From the NCBI GenBank assembly GCA_003852805.1, contig RDDY01000172.1, forward strand, positions 1 through 5,539: a stretch of 5,539 bases of DNA, written 5' to 3'. Positions within the stretch are counted from its first letter, which is position 1. The number at the start of each line of letters is the position of its first letter. Shown here piece by piece: positions 1 through 5,169 of this stretch. Source of the DNA: Chryseobacterium sp. (GTDB taxonomy: Bacteria > Bacteroidota > Bacteroidia > Flavobacteriales > Weeksellaceae). The notes beneath the pieces were generated by a model, which was not told the DNA's origin, ran no database searches, and saw nothing but the letters and a program-made list of their open reading frames with translations. The position numbers and the translations under genes are program-made.

Positions 1-522
1 GGAACAAATGACCAGTTTCGCCCCGCAATCGTTCACGCGTGACGCGACCGCCGAAGCCGAGAAGCCCGCAAAAATAACCGAGTGAATAGCGCCCACGCGC
101 GCGCAGGCCAGCATGCACACCGCCAGTTCGGGAATCATCGGTAAGTAAATGCAGACTCGGTCACCTTTTTGCACGCCCAAATCGCGCAGAACATTTGACA
201 TTTTTCCCACTCGCTCGTACAGCTCATTGTATGAGATTCTCTGTTCGGGCTCGTTAGGATCGTTCGGTTCAAAGATAATGGCCGTCTTTTCGCCGCGTGG
301 TGCCAGATGTCGGTCTATGCAGTTTTTGGTAATATTCAATTTTGCATTTTTGAACCATTTGATATCGGCTTCTATCATATCTGCCTGCACCACGCGGCTC
401 CAGCGTTGGTACCAGACGAAGTTTTCGTCGGCAATTTTATCCCAAAAACGAGCGGGGTTCTTTATCGATAATTTGTATTGTTTGAAATAATCCGGAAGAC
501 TTTCGATATGGTAATTTTTCAT
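1..522 (-). CDS. acs: Acetyl-CoA synthetase (AMP-forming), N-terminal part, truncated by window edge
   Basis: Acs activates acetate with ATP to acetyl-AMP and then transfers the acetyl group to CoA, in the cytoplasm. The minus strand from the ATG at 522-520 gives 174 uninterrupted codons to base 1. The full enzyme is usually about 630-660 residues, so roughly three quarters lies to the left of the window. Residues 1-62 match the N-terminal ACAS cap (KNPARFWDKIA at 21-31, WYQRWSRV at 37-44, IKWFKNAKLNIT at 54-65). The AMP-binding domain follows, with NCIDRHL at 67-73 and the conserved stretch DRVCIYLPMIPELAV at 121-135, then GAIHSVIFAGFSA at 144-156. The start is chosen because the cap domain begins right after it and no earlier in-frame start with homology is visible. 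No Shine-Dalgarno motif precedes it, as is usual in Bacteroidota. I found no TAnnTTTG element on this strand upstream, so its promoter is unassigned. The gene is divergent from parDE. Confidence 0.95.
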   Translation of the reverse strand, partial: MKNYHIESLPDYFKQYKLSIKNPARFWDKIADENFVWYQRWSRVVQADMIEADIKWFKNAKLNITKNCIDRHLAPRGEKTAIIFEPNDPNEPEQRISYNELYERVGKMSNVLRDLGVQKGDRVCIYLPMIPELAVCMLACARVGAIHSVIFAGFSASAVASRVNDCGAKLVICS

Positions 523-793
523 AAGCTTAGAGTAATGCAGCTTAAAATTAAAAATAATTGTTATTTGCAGCGTTCTGTTTCGCTACTTATTATGATGTCG
601 AGCGTTGCATTCACGCAGATTTTCTCTGCGAGCTGATGCTTGTCCGTTGATTCGCTATTGCGACCTGGACAGAATTAAGCTTATATTCCTATTAGTAATG
701 TATTGCGAAAATGCATCGGTCGCTTTATGCTACAAAATATCTCTCATCTGCGCGATGTGTATATTTGGCTTTGGCCGGTAACTGCGGCTAGTC

Positions 794-846
794 TTGACAG
801 TCGCTCATAAATAATTTTATACAGATACCAAAATTTGGTATATTTG
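794..846 (+). promoter_or_regulatory. Candidate parDE promoter region
   Basis: Two readings are possible. A Bacteroidota -7 element TATATTTG lies at 839-846, 26 bp before the parD ATG, but I see no good TTG at the expected -33 spacing. Alternatively a sigma70-like pair, TTGACA at 794-799 and TATACA at 818-823 with an 18-bp spacer, would start transcription close to the palindrome at 825-841. In both cases the palindrome would overlap the polymerase footprint, which fits autorepression of the toxin-antitoxin operon. Confidence 0.45.
825..841. promoter_or_regulatory. Palindromic operator candidate for the ParD/ParDE complex
   Basis: ATACCAAAATTTGGTAT is a perfect inverted repeat: 8-bp arms around a single central A, ending 31 bp before the parD start. 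Ribbon-helix-helix antitoxins such as ParD usually bind palindromes over their own promoter and repress the operon, with the toxin as co-repressor. The site overlaps the candidate -7 element at 839-846. The symmetry is seen directly; binding by ParD is inferred from position and family. Confidence 0.6.
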
Positions 847-872
847 GCTTAGAATTTTAAATCTCAAAAACA

Positions 873-1121
873 ATGGCTAAGAATACTTCGATTTTATTGG
901 GCGATTATTTCGATGATTTTATCAGTTCTCAGATAAAAACGGGAAAATATTCTTCGGCGAGTGAAGTTGTAAGAGCGGCACTGAGAATGTTTGAATTTGA
1001 GGAAGTCAAAAAAGCGGAATTAATTAAGGAACTGGAAAGGGGAGAAAGATCTGGTTTTACGACAGATTTTGATCGGGAAAGTTTCAAGCAAAGTTTACGT
1101 CAGAAACATTCCGCTGGCTGA
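873..1121 (+). CDS. parD: ParD-family antitoxin of a type II toxin-antitoxin system
   Basis: This 82-residue protein is the labile antitoxin expected to bind and neutralise the ParE toxin encoded next to it and to repress the operon. The first 45 residues have the ribbon-helix-helix pattern of the CC2985-type ParD family: a beta strand near NTSILLGDYFDDFI (4-17), then GKYSSASEVVRAALRMFE (24-41), where SASEVVR is the hallmark segment. Residues 42-82 are charged (EEVKKAELIKELERGERSG) and correspond to the toxin-wrapping C-terminal part, which tends to be disordered when unbound. The length is typical. The ATG at 873 follows an A-rich leader. The stop TGA overlaps the parE ATG by one base (TGATG), which indicates coupled translation. 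The gene is A+T-richer than the pyr genes to its right, consistent with acquisition as a mobile accessory module. Confidence 0.93.
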   Translation: MAKNTSILLGDYFDDFISSQIKTGKYSSASEVVRAALRMFEFEEVKKAELIKELERGERSGFTTDFDRESFKQSLRQKHSAG

Positions 1122-1420
1122 TGAATTACAAAATAAGTAGGCAGGCGGAAGCTGATTTAGAAAATATTTGGCTTTATACTTTCGAAAAATGGTCTCCGGG
1201 ACAAGCTGATTATTACCTTGACGTAATCATTGACGAAATTGAATACATTTCTGAGAATCCAAAATCGGGAACAGATTACAGCGATATAAGAAAAGGATAT
1301 TTTAGATCCAGAGTAAAATCACATTTCATTTTTTATAAGGTAAACTTAAAAGAAGAGACTGTAGAAATCATCAGGATTCTTCATCAGCAAATGGATATCG
1401 AATCTCATATTAACAAGTAA
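1121..1420 (+). CDS. parE: ParE-family toxin (RelE/ParE superfamily)
   Basis: This 99-residue protein is the toxin partner of the preceding ParD. Characterised ParE proteins poison DNA gyrase, while RelE relatives cleave mRNA; this one reads as ParE, but its target is inferred from family only. Visible hallmarks are the N-terminal helix pattern AEADLENIWLYTFEKWSPGQA (9-29; the conserved A..DL..I..YT...W...QA pattern), the NPKSG turn near 47-51, GYFRSRVKSHFIFYKV at 59-74, and the C-terminal strand with IIRILHQQMDIESH at 83-96, close to the usual R-LH-MD ending. The length is normal and nothing is missing, so the toxin is probably intact. Translation starts within the parD stop codon. No intrinsic terminator follows directly; the next strong hairpin is the pyr leader terminator at 1652-1681. 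Confidence 0.93.
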   Translation: MNYKISRQAEADLENIWLYTFEKWSPGQADYYLDVIIDEIEYISENPKSGTDYSDIRKGYFRSRVKSHFIFYKVNLKEETVEIIRILHQQMDIESHINK

Positions 1421-1544
1421 CTGCCGGGAGCGGTGACTACTGTTAACAATGTTTGGCAAATTACAGATCGAGTCTGGAATCTCGAAAACCCGGTCCGGTA
1501 TTTTGGCTGCTATCCAAATTCTCTGGACAATATCTCCACATAAC

Positions 1545-1576
1545 TTGCAAAGCTTTCCAGATTATCCTTATCTTTG
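1545..1576 (+). promoter_or_regulatory. Bacteroidota-type promoter of the pyr operon
   Basis: TTG at 1545-1547 and TATCTTTG at 1569-1576 are separated by 21 bp. They match the -33 TTG / -7 TAnnTTTG promoter form of Bacteroidota, whose spacers are about 17-23 bp. Transcription would start near 1579-1583, about 115-120 nt before pyrB. No comparable motif exists between the terminator at 1652-1681 and the pyrB start, so this is the best candidate promoter for the whole operon. Confidence 0.72.
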
Positions 1577-1579
1577 CAC

Positions 1580-1604
1580 CCAATGAGAACAATAATTTCA
1601 TTGG
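1580..1604 (+). ncRNA. Stem-loop at the 5' end of the pyr leader, overlapping the leader start codon
   Basis: CCAATGAGA (1580-1588) and TTTCATTGG (1596-1604) form a 9-bp stem with one G-U pair and a 7-nt A-rich loop. The stem holds the ATG of the leader open frame (1583-1585). If the transcript starts at or just after 1580, this would be a 5'-terminal hairpin that could limit leader translation or protect the RNA. If it starts at 1583, three closing pairs are lost. Its function is unknown. Confidence 0.45.
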
Positions 1605-1651
1605 ACAATTTTGCAGACAGCGCCGTAGGCGATCACAATATTTATTTTTAG
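1583..1651 (+). CDS. Putative 22-residue leader peptide of the pyr operon
   Basis: An open frame runs from the ATG at 1583 to the TAG at 1649-1651, between the promoter and the terminator. The peptide starts MRTIISLDNF and ends GDHNIYF. The ATG lies only 6 bp after the -7 element, so the message may be nearly leaderless. The last codons and stop form a U-rich tract (9 of 11 bases in 1639-1649 are T), and the stop abuts the terminator stem at 1652. A ribosome reaching the end would cover the 5' arm of that hairpin and allow read-through. No antiterminator complementary to the terminator arm is visible. This is the geometry of the E. coli pyrBI leader, in which low UTP slows polymerase in a U-rich stretch and keeps the ribosome close behind it. 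The frame differs from that of pyrB. A chance short frame is possible; conservation in relatives would decide. Confidence 0.5.
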   Translation: MRTIISLDNFADSAVGDHNIYF

Positions 1652-1681
1652 AAACGAAGTCTTTGGGCTTCGTTTTTTTTT
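1652..1681 (+). terminator. Intrinsic terminator (attenuator) in the pyrB leader
   Basis: The arms AAACGAAGTC (1652-1661) and GGCTTCGTTT (1666-1675) form a 10-bp stem with one G-U pair and a TTTG loop. An unbroken run of nine T lies at 1673-1681. This is a textbook Rho-independent terminator for rightward transcription. It ends 17 nt before the pyrB ATG and lies downstream of the promoter at 1545-1576. That leaves no room for another promoter, so pyrB expression requires read-through. It could also stop transcripts coming from parDE. The hairpin is seen directly; its role as an attenuator is inferred. Confidence 0.88.
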
Positions 1682-1698
1682 GCTCAAAACTCAAGCTT

Positions 1699-2589
1699 AT
1701 GTACACACTTTCAGATTACTCGGCCGAGAAAATAAACGACCTCATCCAAACGGCGATGGAGTTTGCCCAAGGAAAAACGGTAAAAGCGCAGCAGGATATT
1801 TTTGTGAGCAACCTCTTTTTTGAAGACAGCACGCGCACAAAAACAAGCTTTCTGATGGCCGAAGAAAAGCTGGGCCTGAAGGTTATTCCGTTTGATGTTT
1901 CCACCAGTTCTGTGAATAAAGGAGAAAGTTTGTACGACACGGTGAAAACTTTGGAATCCATCGGTGTAGACCTGGCCGTCATCCGCCACAGCAAAGAGCG
2001 CTTCTATGATGAGTTGAGTGGCATGGATATCCGCATTGTCAACGGCGGCGACGGAACGGGCAATCACCCGTCGCAGAGCCTTTTGGACCTGATGACCATA
2101 AAACAAGAGTTCGGGCGCTTCGCCGGTTTGAAAGTGGGAATTGTAGGCGATGTGAAACACAGCCGTGTGGCCAACTCCAATGCCGAAGCGCTGAGAATGT
2201 TGGGCGCCCGGGTTTATTTTTCAGGACCCGAAGAATGGTTTGAAGAAGGAACCTTGGTCAACGGCACTTATCAATCGCTTGATTCCTTGGTGAAGGAAGT
2301 GGATGTTTTGATGCTGCTGCGTATCCAACACGAGAGACACTCCAACAAAATGACACTGAAAAAAGCCGACTATCTCAATAGATTCGGCCTCACGAAACAG
2401 CGCGCATCTACACTGCAAGATCACGCCATTATCATGCATCCCGCGCCCATCAATCGGGGAGTGGAAATAGACAGCGAATTGGTGGAAAGCCCGAAGTCGC
2501 GCATTTTCAAACAGATGCAAAACGGTGTCTTCGCTCGGATGGCGATTTTGAAAGACGAATTGGAACAGAAAGGATTTACATTCAAATAA
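1699..2589 (+). CDS. pyrB: Aspartate carbamoyltransferase catalytic subunit
   Basis: PyrB condenses carbamoyl phosphate and L-aspartate to N-carbamoyl-aspartate, the committed step of UMP synthesis. The product is 296 residues, slightly short of the usual 300-310. The carbamoyl-phosphate domain carries FFEDSTRT (40-47, with the STRT phosphate loop at 44-47), the SSVNKGES loop (70-77, with K74) and R96 in VIRHS. H123 and Q126 sit in GNHPSQSLLD. The aspartate domain has KHSRVANSNAE (153-163, R156), LLRIQHERH (206-214, R208 and Q210) and MHPAPINRGVE (246-256). All expected active-site residues appear present. The overall wording is close to Bacillus PyrB rather than the Bacteroides or E. coli form. 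The ATG at 1699 is chosen because homology starts there; the frame is open back to 1453, but that extension would cross the terminator. No pyrI lies beside it. pyrC follows after 9 nt. Confidence 0.96.
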   Translation: MYTLSDYSAEKINDLIQTAMEFAQGKTVKAQQDIFVSNLFFEDSTRTKTSFLMAEEKLGLKVIPFDVSTSSVNKGESLYDTVKTLESIGVDLAVIRHSKERFYDELSGMDIRIVNGGDGTGNHPSQSLLDLMTIKQEFGRFAGLKVGIVGDVKHSRVANSNAEALRMLGARVYFSGPEEWFEEGTLVNGTYQSLDSLVKEVDVLMLLRIQHERHSNKMTLKKADYLNRFGLTKQRASTLQDHAIIMHPAPINRGVEIDSELVESPKSRIFKQMQNGVFARMAILKDELEQKGFTFK

Positions 2590-2598
2590 AAAGTAAAA

Positions 2599-3870
2599 AT
2601 GCTGCTGATTAAAAATGGAAAAATTCTCGCGGACGACGGTCACCCGGTTTCTCGCGATTTGAAAATCGAAAACGGTATCATCACGGAAATTGCGGAAAAC
2701 ATCACGGCCGATTCCGCTGAAGTAATTGACGCCGACGGCAAGTTCATCAGCCCGGGATTTATCGATGTGCATGTTCATCTGCGCGAACCCGGCGGCGAAC
2801 ACAAGGAGACGATTGCCACAGGATCCAAAGCGGCTGCCAAAGGCGGTTATACCACCATTTGCCCGATGCCCAACACCAATCCTGTGCCCGACCGTGCCGA
2901 GCGCTTTGATGATTTGCTCCGCAGAATCCAAGAATCGGCAGTGGTAAAAGTGCGGCCGTACGGTGCCATCACAGAGGATTCTAAAGGAGAAAAGTTGAGC
3001 GACTTTAGAACCCTGAAAGAAAAAGGCGCAGTCGGCTTTACCGATGACGGTGTGGGCATTCAGGAAGCGGGTGTGATGTACGAGGCGATGCACGAAGCCA
3101 AAAAAGTGGAACTGCCGATCGTGGCGCACTGCGAGGACAATTCATTGATCTTGGGCGGATGCATGCACGACGGCAAGCGTTCCGACGAGTTGGGATTGAA
3201 AGGCATCCCGAGCGTCTGCGAATCGGTGCACATTGCGCGTGACATTCTGCTGGCCGAGGCTGCCGATGCCCATTACCATGTTTGCCATGTTTCGGCGAAA
3301 GAATCTGTTCGCGTGATTGCCGACGGGAAGAGAGCGGGGATCAATGTTACGGCAGAGGTTTCGCCACATCATTTGGTTTTGACCGAAGACGATATCCCGT
3401 CCGCCGATACCAACTATAAAATGAATCCGCCGCTTCGCGCCCGGGAAGACAAGGAAGCTTTGATCAAAGCTTTGGAAGACGGCATCATCGATTGCATTGC
3501 CACCGACCACGCGCCTCACACCGAAGAAGAAAAAGGGCAAGGAATGTACGACTCGCCGTTCGGCATCGTCGCTTTTGAAACGGCTTTTCCCGTGCTGTAC
3601 ACCCGATTCGTAAAAACCGGAAAATGGTCGTTGAAACAACTGATCGACTGGATGACCGTCAAACCGGCAGAAGTTTTCAAACTCGATAAAGTAGGCAAAA
3701 TAAAAGAGGGTTATTGCGCCGACCTGACCCTCATCGACCTAGATTTAACCGAAAAAGTCGATAAAGACACCTTCGTCTCCAAAGGCCGCAACACACCCTT
3801 CCACGGCTGGGAATGCACAGGCTGGCCCGTGATGACGCTGGTGGATGGCAAGGTGGTATACGAAAGATAA
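2599..3870 (+). CDS. pyrC: Dihydroorotase, class I (Bacillus-like)
   Basis: PyrC reversibly cyclises N-carbamoyl-aspartate to dihydroorotate and releases water. At 423 residues it has the length of the long class I enzymes (about 425-430), not the ~345-residue E. coli type. The metal ligands of the amidohydrolase barrel are visible: [10 protein letters not shown] at 56-65 (H58, H60, with R62 for substrate), D150 in GFTDDG, H177 in VAHCED, H230 in VCHVSA and D303 in ATDHAPH. PMPNTNP at 89-95 is the substrate asparagine motif. The use of Asp at position 150 as bridging metal ligand fits Gram-positive class I enzymes, which lack the carbamylated lysine of E. coli PyrC. The C-terminal part contains [22 protein letters not shown] (355-376), typical of the small beta domain. 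It starts 9 nt after pyrB, so the two are surely co-transcribed. A 186-nt repeat-rich gap separates it from carA. Confidence 0.97.
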   Translation: MLLIKNGKILADDGHPVSRDLKIENGIITEIAENITADSAEVIDADGKFISPGFIDVHVHLREPGGEHKETIATGSKAAAKGGYTTICPMPNTNPVPDRAERFDDLLRRIQESAVVKVRPYGAITEDSKGEKLSDFRTLKEKGAVGFTDDGVGIQEAGVMYEAMHEAKKVELPIVAHCEDNSLILGGCMHDGKRSDELGLKGIPSVCESVHIARDILLAEAADAHYHVCHVSAKESVRVIADGKRAGINVTAEVSPHHLVLTEDDIPSADTNYKMNPPLRAREDKEALIKALEDGIIDCIATDHAPHTEEEKGQGMYDSPFGIVAFETAFPVLYTRFVKTGKWSLKQLIDWMTVKPAEVFKLDKVGKIKEGYCADLTLIDLDLTEKVDKDTFVSKGRNTPFHGWECTGWPVMTLVDGKVVYER

Positions 3871-3873
3871 AGT

Positions 3874-3922
3874 GAGACAACAGATTTCAGATTTCAGATG
3901 TCGAATAACAGCTAACAGATTT
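3874..3922 (+). repeat. Degenerate heptad array after pyrC (CAGANNN on the plus strand)
   Basis: Seven successive 7-bp units keep register here. CAGATTT at 3881-3887, 3888-3894 and 3916-3922 is the clearest form, CAGATGT is at 3895-3901, and more diverged units lie between and before (GAGACAA at 3874, CGAATAA at 3902, CAGCTAA at 3909). The array starts three bases after the pyrC stop codon. The units are the reverse complement of the family at 3989-4051, so the two arrays face each other. It is not a CRISPR, because there are no spacers. Its origin is unknown; replication slippage of a short unit is the simplest explanation. Confidence 0.75.
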
Positions 3923-3928
3923 CCGGAT

Positions 3929-3964
3929 GCGGTTGTATATCAAGATACAAACAACAACAATCGC
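3929..3964 (+). other. Small inverted repeats in the pyrC-carA gap
   Basis: TTGTAT (3933-3938) and ATACAA (3945-3950) form a perfect 6-bp stem with a 6-nt loop. An overlapping alternative stem pairs GCGGTTG (3929-3935) with CAATCGC (3958-3964), with one G-U pair. The two share the TTG and cannot form together. No T-run follows, so this is not a terminator. It may be only the tip of a larger fold made by the flanking inverted heptad arrays. Confidence 0.35.
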
Positions 3965-3988
3965 ACTATTGAGATCAAATATCCACCA

Positions 3989-4051
3989 CCTAATTTCTAG
4001 AATCTAATGTCTAGCATCTGACTTCTAACATCTGACTTCTAACATCTAACA
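3989..4051 (-). repeat. Degenerate heptad array before carA (inverted orientation)
   Basis: Nine consecutive 7-bp units run without a break. On the plus strand they follow TCTRRYN: TCTGACT at 4017 and 4031, TCTAACA at 4024, 4038 and 4045, with variants TCTAGCA (4010), TCTAATG (4003), TCTAGAA (3996) and CCTAATT (3989). A two-unit higher-order period of 14 bp is visible at 4015-4042. On the minus strand the units read YAGA, the same family as the array after pyrC. The array ends 5 bp before the carA ATG, so it forms the carA 5' leader. Confidence 0.8.
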
Positions 4052-4056
4052 ACAAT

Positions 4057-5154
4057 ATGAACAAAAAATTAATATTAGAATCGGGTGAGGTTTTCCATGG
4101 CGAAAGCTTCGGCGCCGATGCCGACTCGATGGGCGAGGTGGTTTTCAACACCGGAATGACCGGTTATCAGGAACTGATTTCGGACCCGTCGTACTCAGGA
4201 CAAATTGTATGCATGACTTACCCTTTGGTAGGCAATTACGGTATCAACCGCGATGATTATGAAAGCATTGAGCCGAGCATCCGCGGGCTCATCGTTCGCG
4301 AAGTTTGCGACTTTCCGTCCAACTTCCGCAGCCGGATGAGCTTGGATAAATATCTGACGAGAAAGAAAATCAGCGGTTTGCAAGGCGTTGATACCCGGCG
4401 GCTGACGCGCGTACTGCGCAGCGCGGGCGTAACCAAAGGAAAAATTGTAAATGCCGACGCCGACGAAACAGCGGTTATCCAAGAATTGACATCCGCACCG
4501 ACACCGACCGACCAAGTGGGCAAAGTTTCCACCAAGAGCAGTTACGCCAGTCCCGGTCGAGGCATGAAGGTGGTCTTGGTAGATTTCGGTTCAAAGAACG
4601 GCATCCTGCGCGAACTGAACGAGCGCCACTGTGATGTTATTGTAGTTCCGCAAAATGTGACTGCCGAAGACATCCTGATGATCAACCCCGACGGTGTCAT
4701 GCTTTCCAACGGTCCCGGCGACCCGATGAGCGTGCCGCATGCACAGGAAATGATTCGCGGCATCTTGGGCAAAGTTCCGATTTTCGGCATCTGCCTTGGT
4801 CACCAGTTAATTTCTTTGGCCTGTGGCGCAAGAACCTACAAATTGAAATTCGGTCACCGTGGCGGCAACCATCCGGTGCTGGACTTGCGCACCAACAAAG
4901 TGGCCATCACTTCCCAAAACCATGGATACGCCGTTGACCAAGAATCGTTGAAAAACACCGATTTGGAAGAAACCCATATCGCGCTGAACGATCGCACCAA
5001 CGAAGGCGTACGCCATAAACATTACCCTTGCTTCTCCGTCCAGTACCACCCCGAGGCCACGCCCGGCCCCGAGGACAGCAATTATCTGTTTGATGAGTTC
5101 GTTGCGCTTATGGCGCAGACCGCAGAAAACAGACCGCAGACTACAGATTTTTAA
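4057..5154 (+). CDS. carA: Carbamoyl-phosphate synthetase small (glutamine amidotransferase) subunit
   Basis: CarA hydrolyses glutamine and passes ammonia to CarB, which makes carbamoyl phosphate for PyrB and for arginine synthesis. The product is 365 residues, a normal length. The N-terminal small-chain domain (about 1-140) carries GEVVFNTGMTGYQE (26-39), DPSYSGQIV (43-51), YPLVGNYGINRDD (55-67) and GVDTRRLTR (110-118). A linker is followed by a class I glutamine amidotransferase domain (about 171-350), with LSNGPGDP (216-223), the nucleophile C246 in GICLGHQ (244-250), the FGHRGGNHP loop (265-273), SQNHGYAV (286-293) and the triad partners H331 and E333 in QYHPEA. The wording of the N-terminal domain follows Bacillus PyrAA. 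Residues 354-365 (QTAENRPQTTDF) are encoded by a heptad repeat and look like an added tail. The start is the ATG just after the heptad array. carB is expected downstream but is not adjacent here, because another gene intervenes. Confidence 0.97.
   Translation: MNKKLILESGEVFHGESFGADADSMGEVVFNTGMTGYQELISDPSYSGQIVCMTYPLVGNYGINRDDYESIEPSIRGLIVREVCDFPSNFRSRMSLDKYLTRKKISGLQGVDTRRLTRVLRSAGVTKGKIVNADADETAVIQELTSAPTPTDQVGKVSTKSSYASPGRGMKVVLVDFGSKNGILRELNERHCDVIVVPQNVTAEDILMINPDGVMLSNGPGDPMSVPHAQEMIRGILGKVPIFGICLGHQLISLACGARTYKLKFGHRGGNHPVLDLRTNKVAITSQNHGYAVDQESLKNTDLEETHIALNDRTNEGVRHKHYPCFSVQYHPEATPGPEDSNYLFDEFVALMAQTAENRPQTTDF
5116..5150 (+). repeat. CAGANNN heptad array inside the carA 3' end
   Basis: Five perfect-register 7-bp units begin with CAGA: CAGACCG at 5116 and 5130, CAGAAAA at 5123, CAGACTA at 5137 and CAGATTT at 5144. 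They encode carA residues 354-365 and lead into the TAA at 5152. Because 7 is not a multiple of 3, the frame shifts with each unit, so the peptide is not repetitive. The unit is that of the array after pyrC, in the same orientation. Confidence 0.85.
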
Positions 5155-5169
5155 TTCGGATAAATAACG

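Larger units (their letters stand above)
759..850 (+). repeat. 13-bp direct repeat upstream of parD (two copies, 79 bp apart)
   Basis: GTATATTTGGCTT occurs exactly at 759-771 and again at 838-850. Each copy contains a match to the Bacteroidota -7 element TAnnTTTG, at 760-767 and 839-846. The downstream copy overlaps the parD operator palindrome. A third, shorter match (ATATTTGGCTT) lies inside parE at 1164-1174. The repeats could be alternative promoters or extra antitoxin half-sites, or a small duplication. The sequence alone does not decide. Confidence 0.6.
523..872. other. acs-parD divergent intergenic region
   Basis: This 350-bp stretch has no convincing gene on either strand. It separates leftward acs from rightward parDE. 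The left 60 bp are very A+T-rich and form the acs leader. A short perfect inverted repeat lies at 614-630 (CGCAGA, 5-nt loop, TCTGCG). No T-run follows it, so it is not an intrinsic terminator. A 13-bp direct repeat occurs at 759-771 and 838-850. The parD promoter and operator candidates lie between 794 and 846. No tRNA, riboswitch or IS end was recognised. Confidence 0.7.

Noticed and set aside
149..490. 113-codon open frame on the plus strand
   Set aside because: It is antisense to acs, whose reading frame shows clear acetyl-CoA synthetase motifs across the same bases.
614..630. Terminator between acs and parD
   Set aside because: The 6-bp stem has no T-run on either side, and it lies at the 5' ends of both divergent units, where a terminator is not expected.
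1583..1681. PyrR-type anti-antiterminator or a riboswitch in the pyrB leader
   Set aside because: The leader lacks the CAGAGAGGCU-like PyrR-binding loop and has no segment complementary to the terminator arm that could form an alternative stem; no known riboswitch core was recognised.
1652..1681. Terminator belonging only to parDE
   Set aside because: It lies more than 230 nt after parE and downstream of a good promoter and a short frame, with pyrB beginning 17 nt later. It may stop parDE transcripts too, but its position requires that pyr transcripts cross it.
1453..1698. In-frame upstream extension of pyrB, which would add 82 residues
   Set aside because: It would run through the pyr promoter, leader frame and terminator hairpin, has no PyrB homology, and the Bacillus-type N-terminus aligns from the ATG at 1699.
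2221..3129. 302-codon open frame on the minus strand
   Set aside because: It lies wholly opposite pyrB and pyrC, both of which have intact motifs. Its translation shows no recognisable family pattern, so it is an antisense shadow.
3874..4051. CRISPR array
   Set aside because: The units are 7 bp and contiguous, with no spacers and no cas genes in the window.
3871..4056. Separate promoter for carA
   Set aside because: No TAnnTTTG element or TTGACA-like pair was found on the plus strand in this gap, so co-transcription with pyrBC is more likely.
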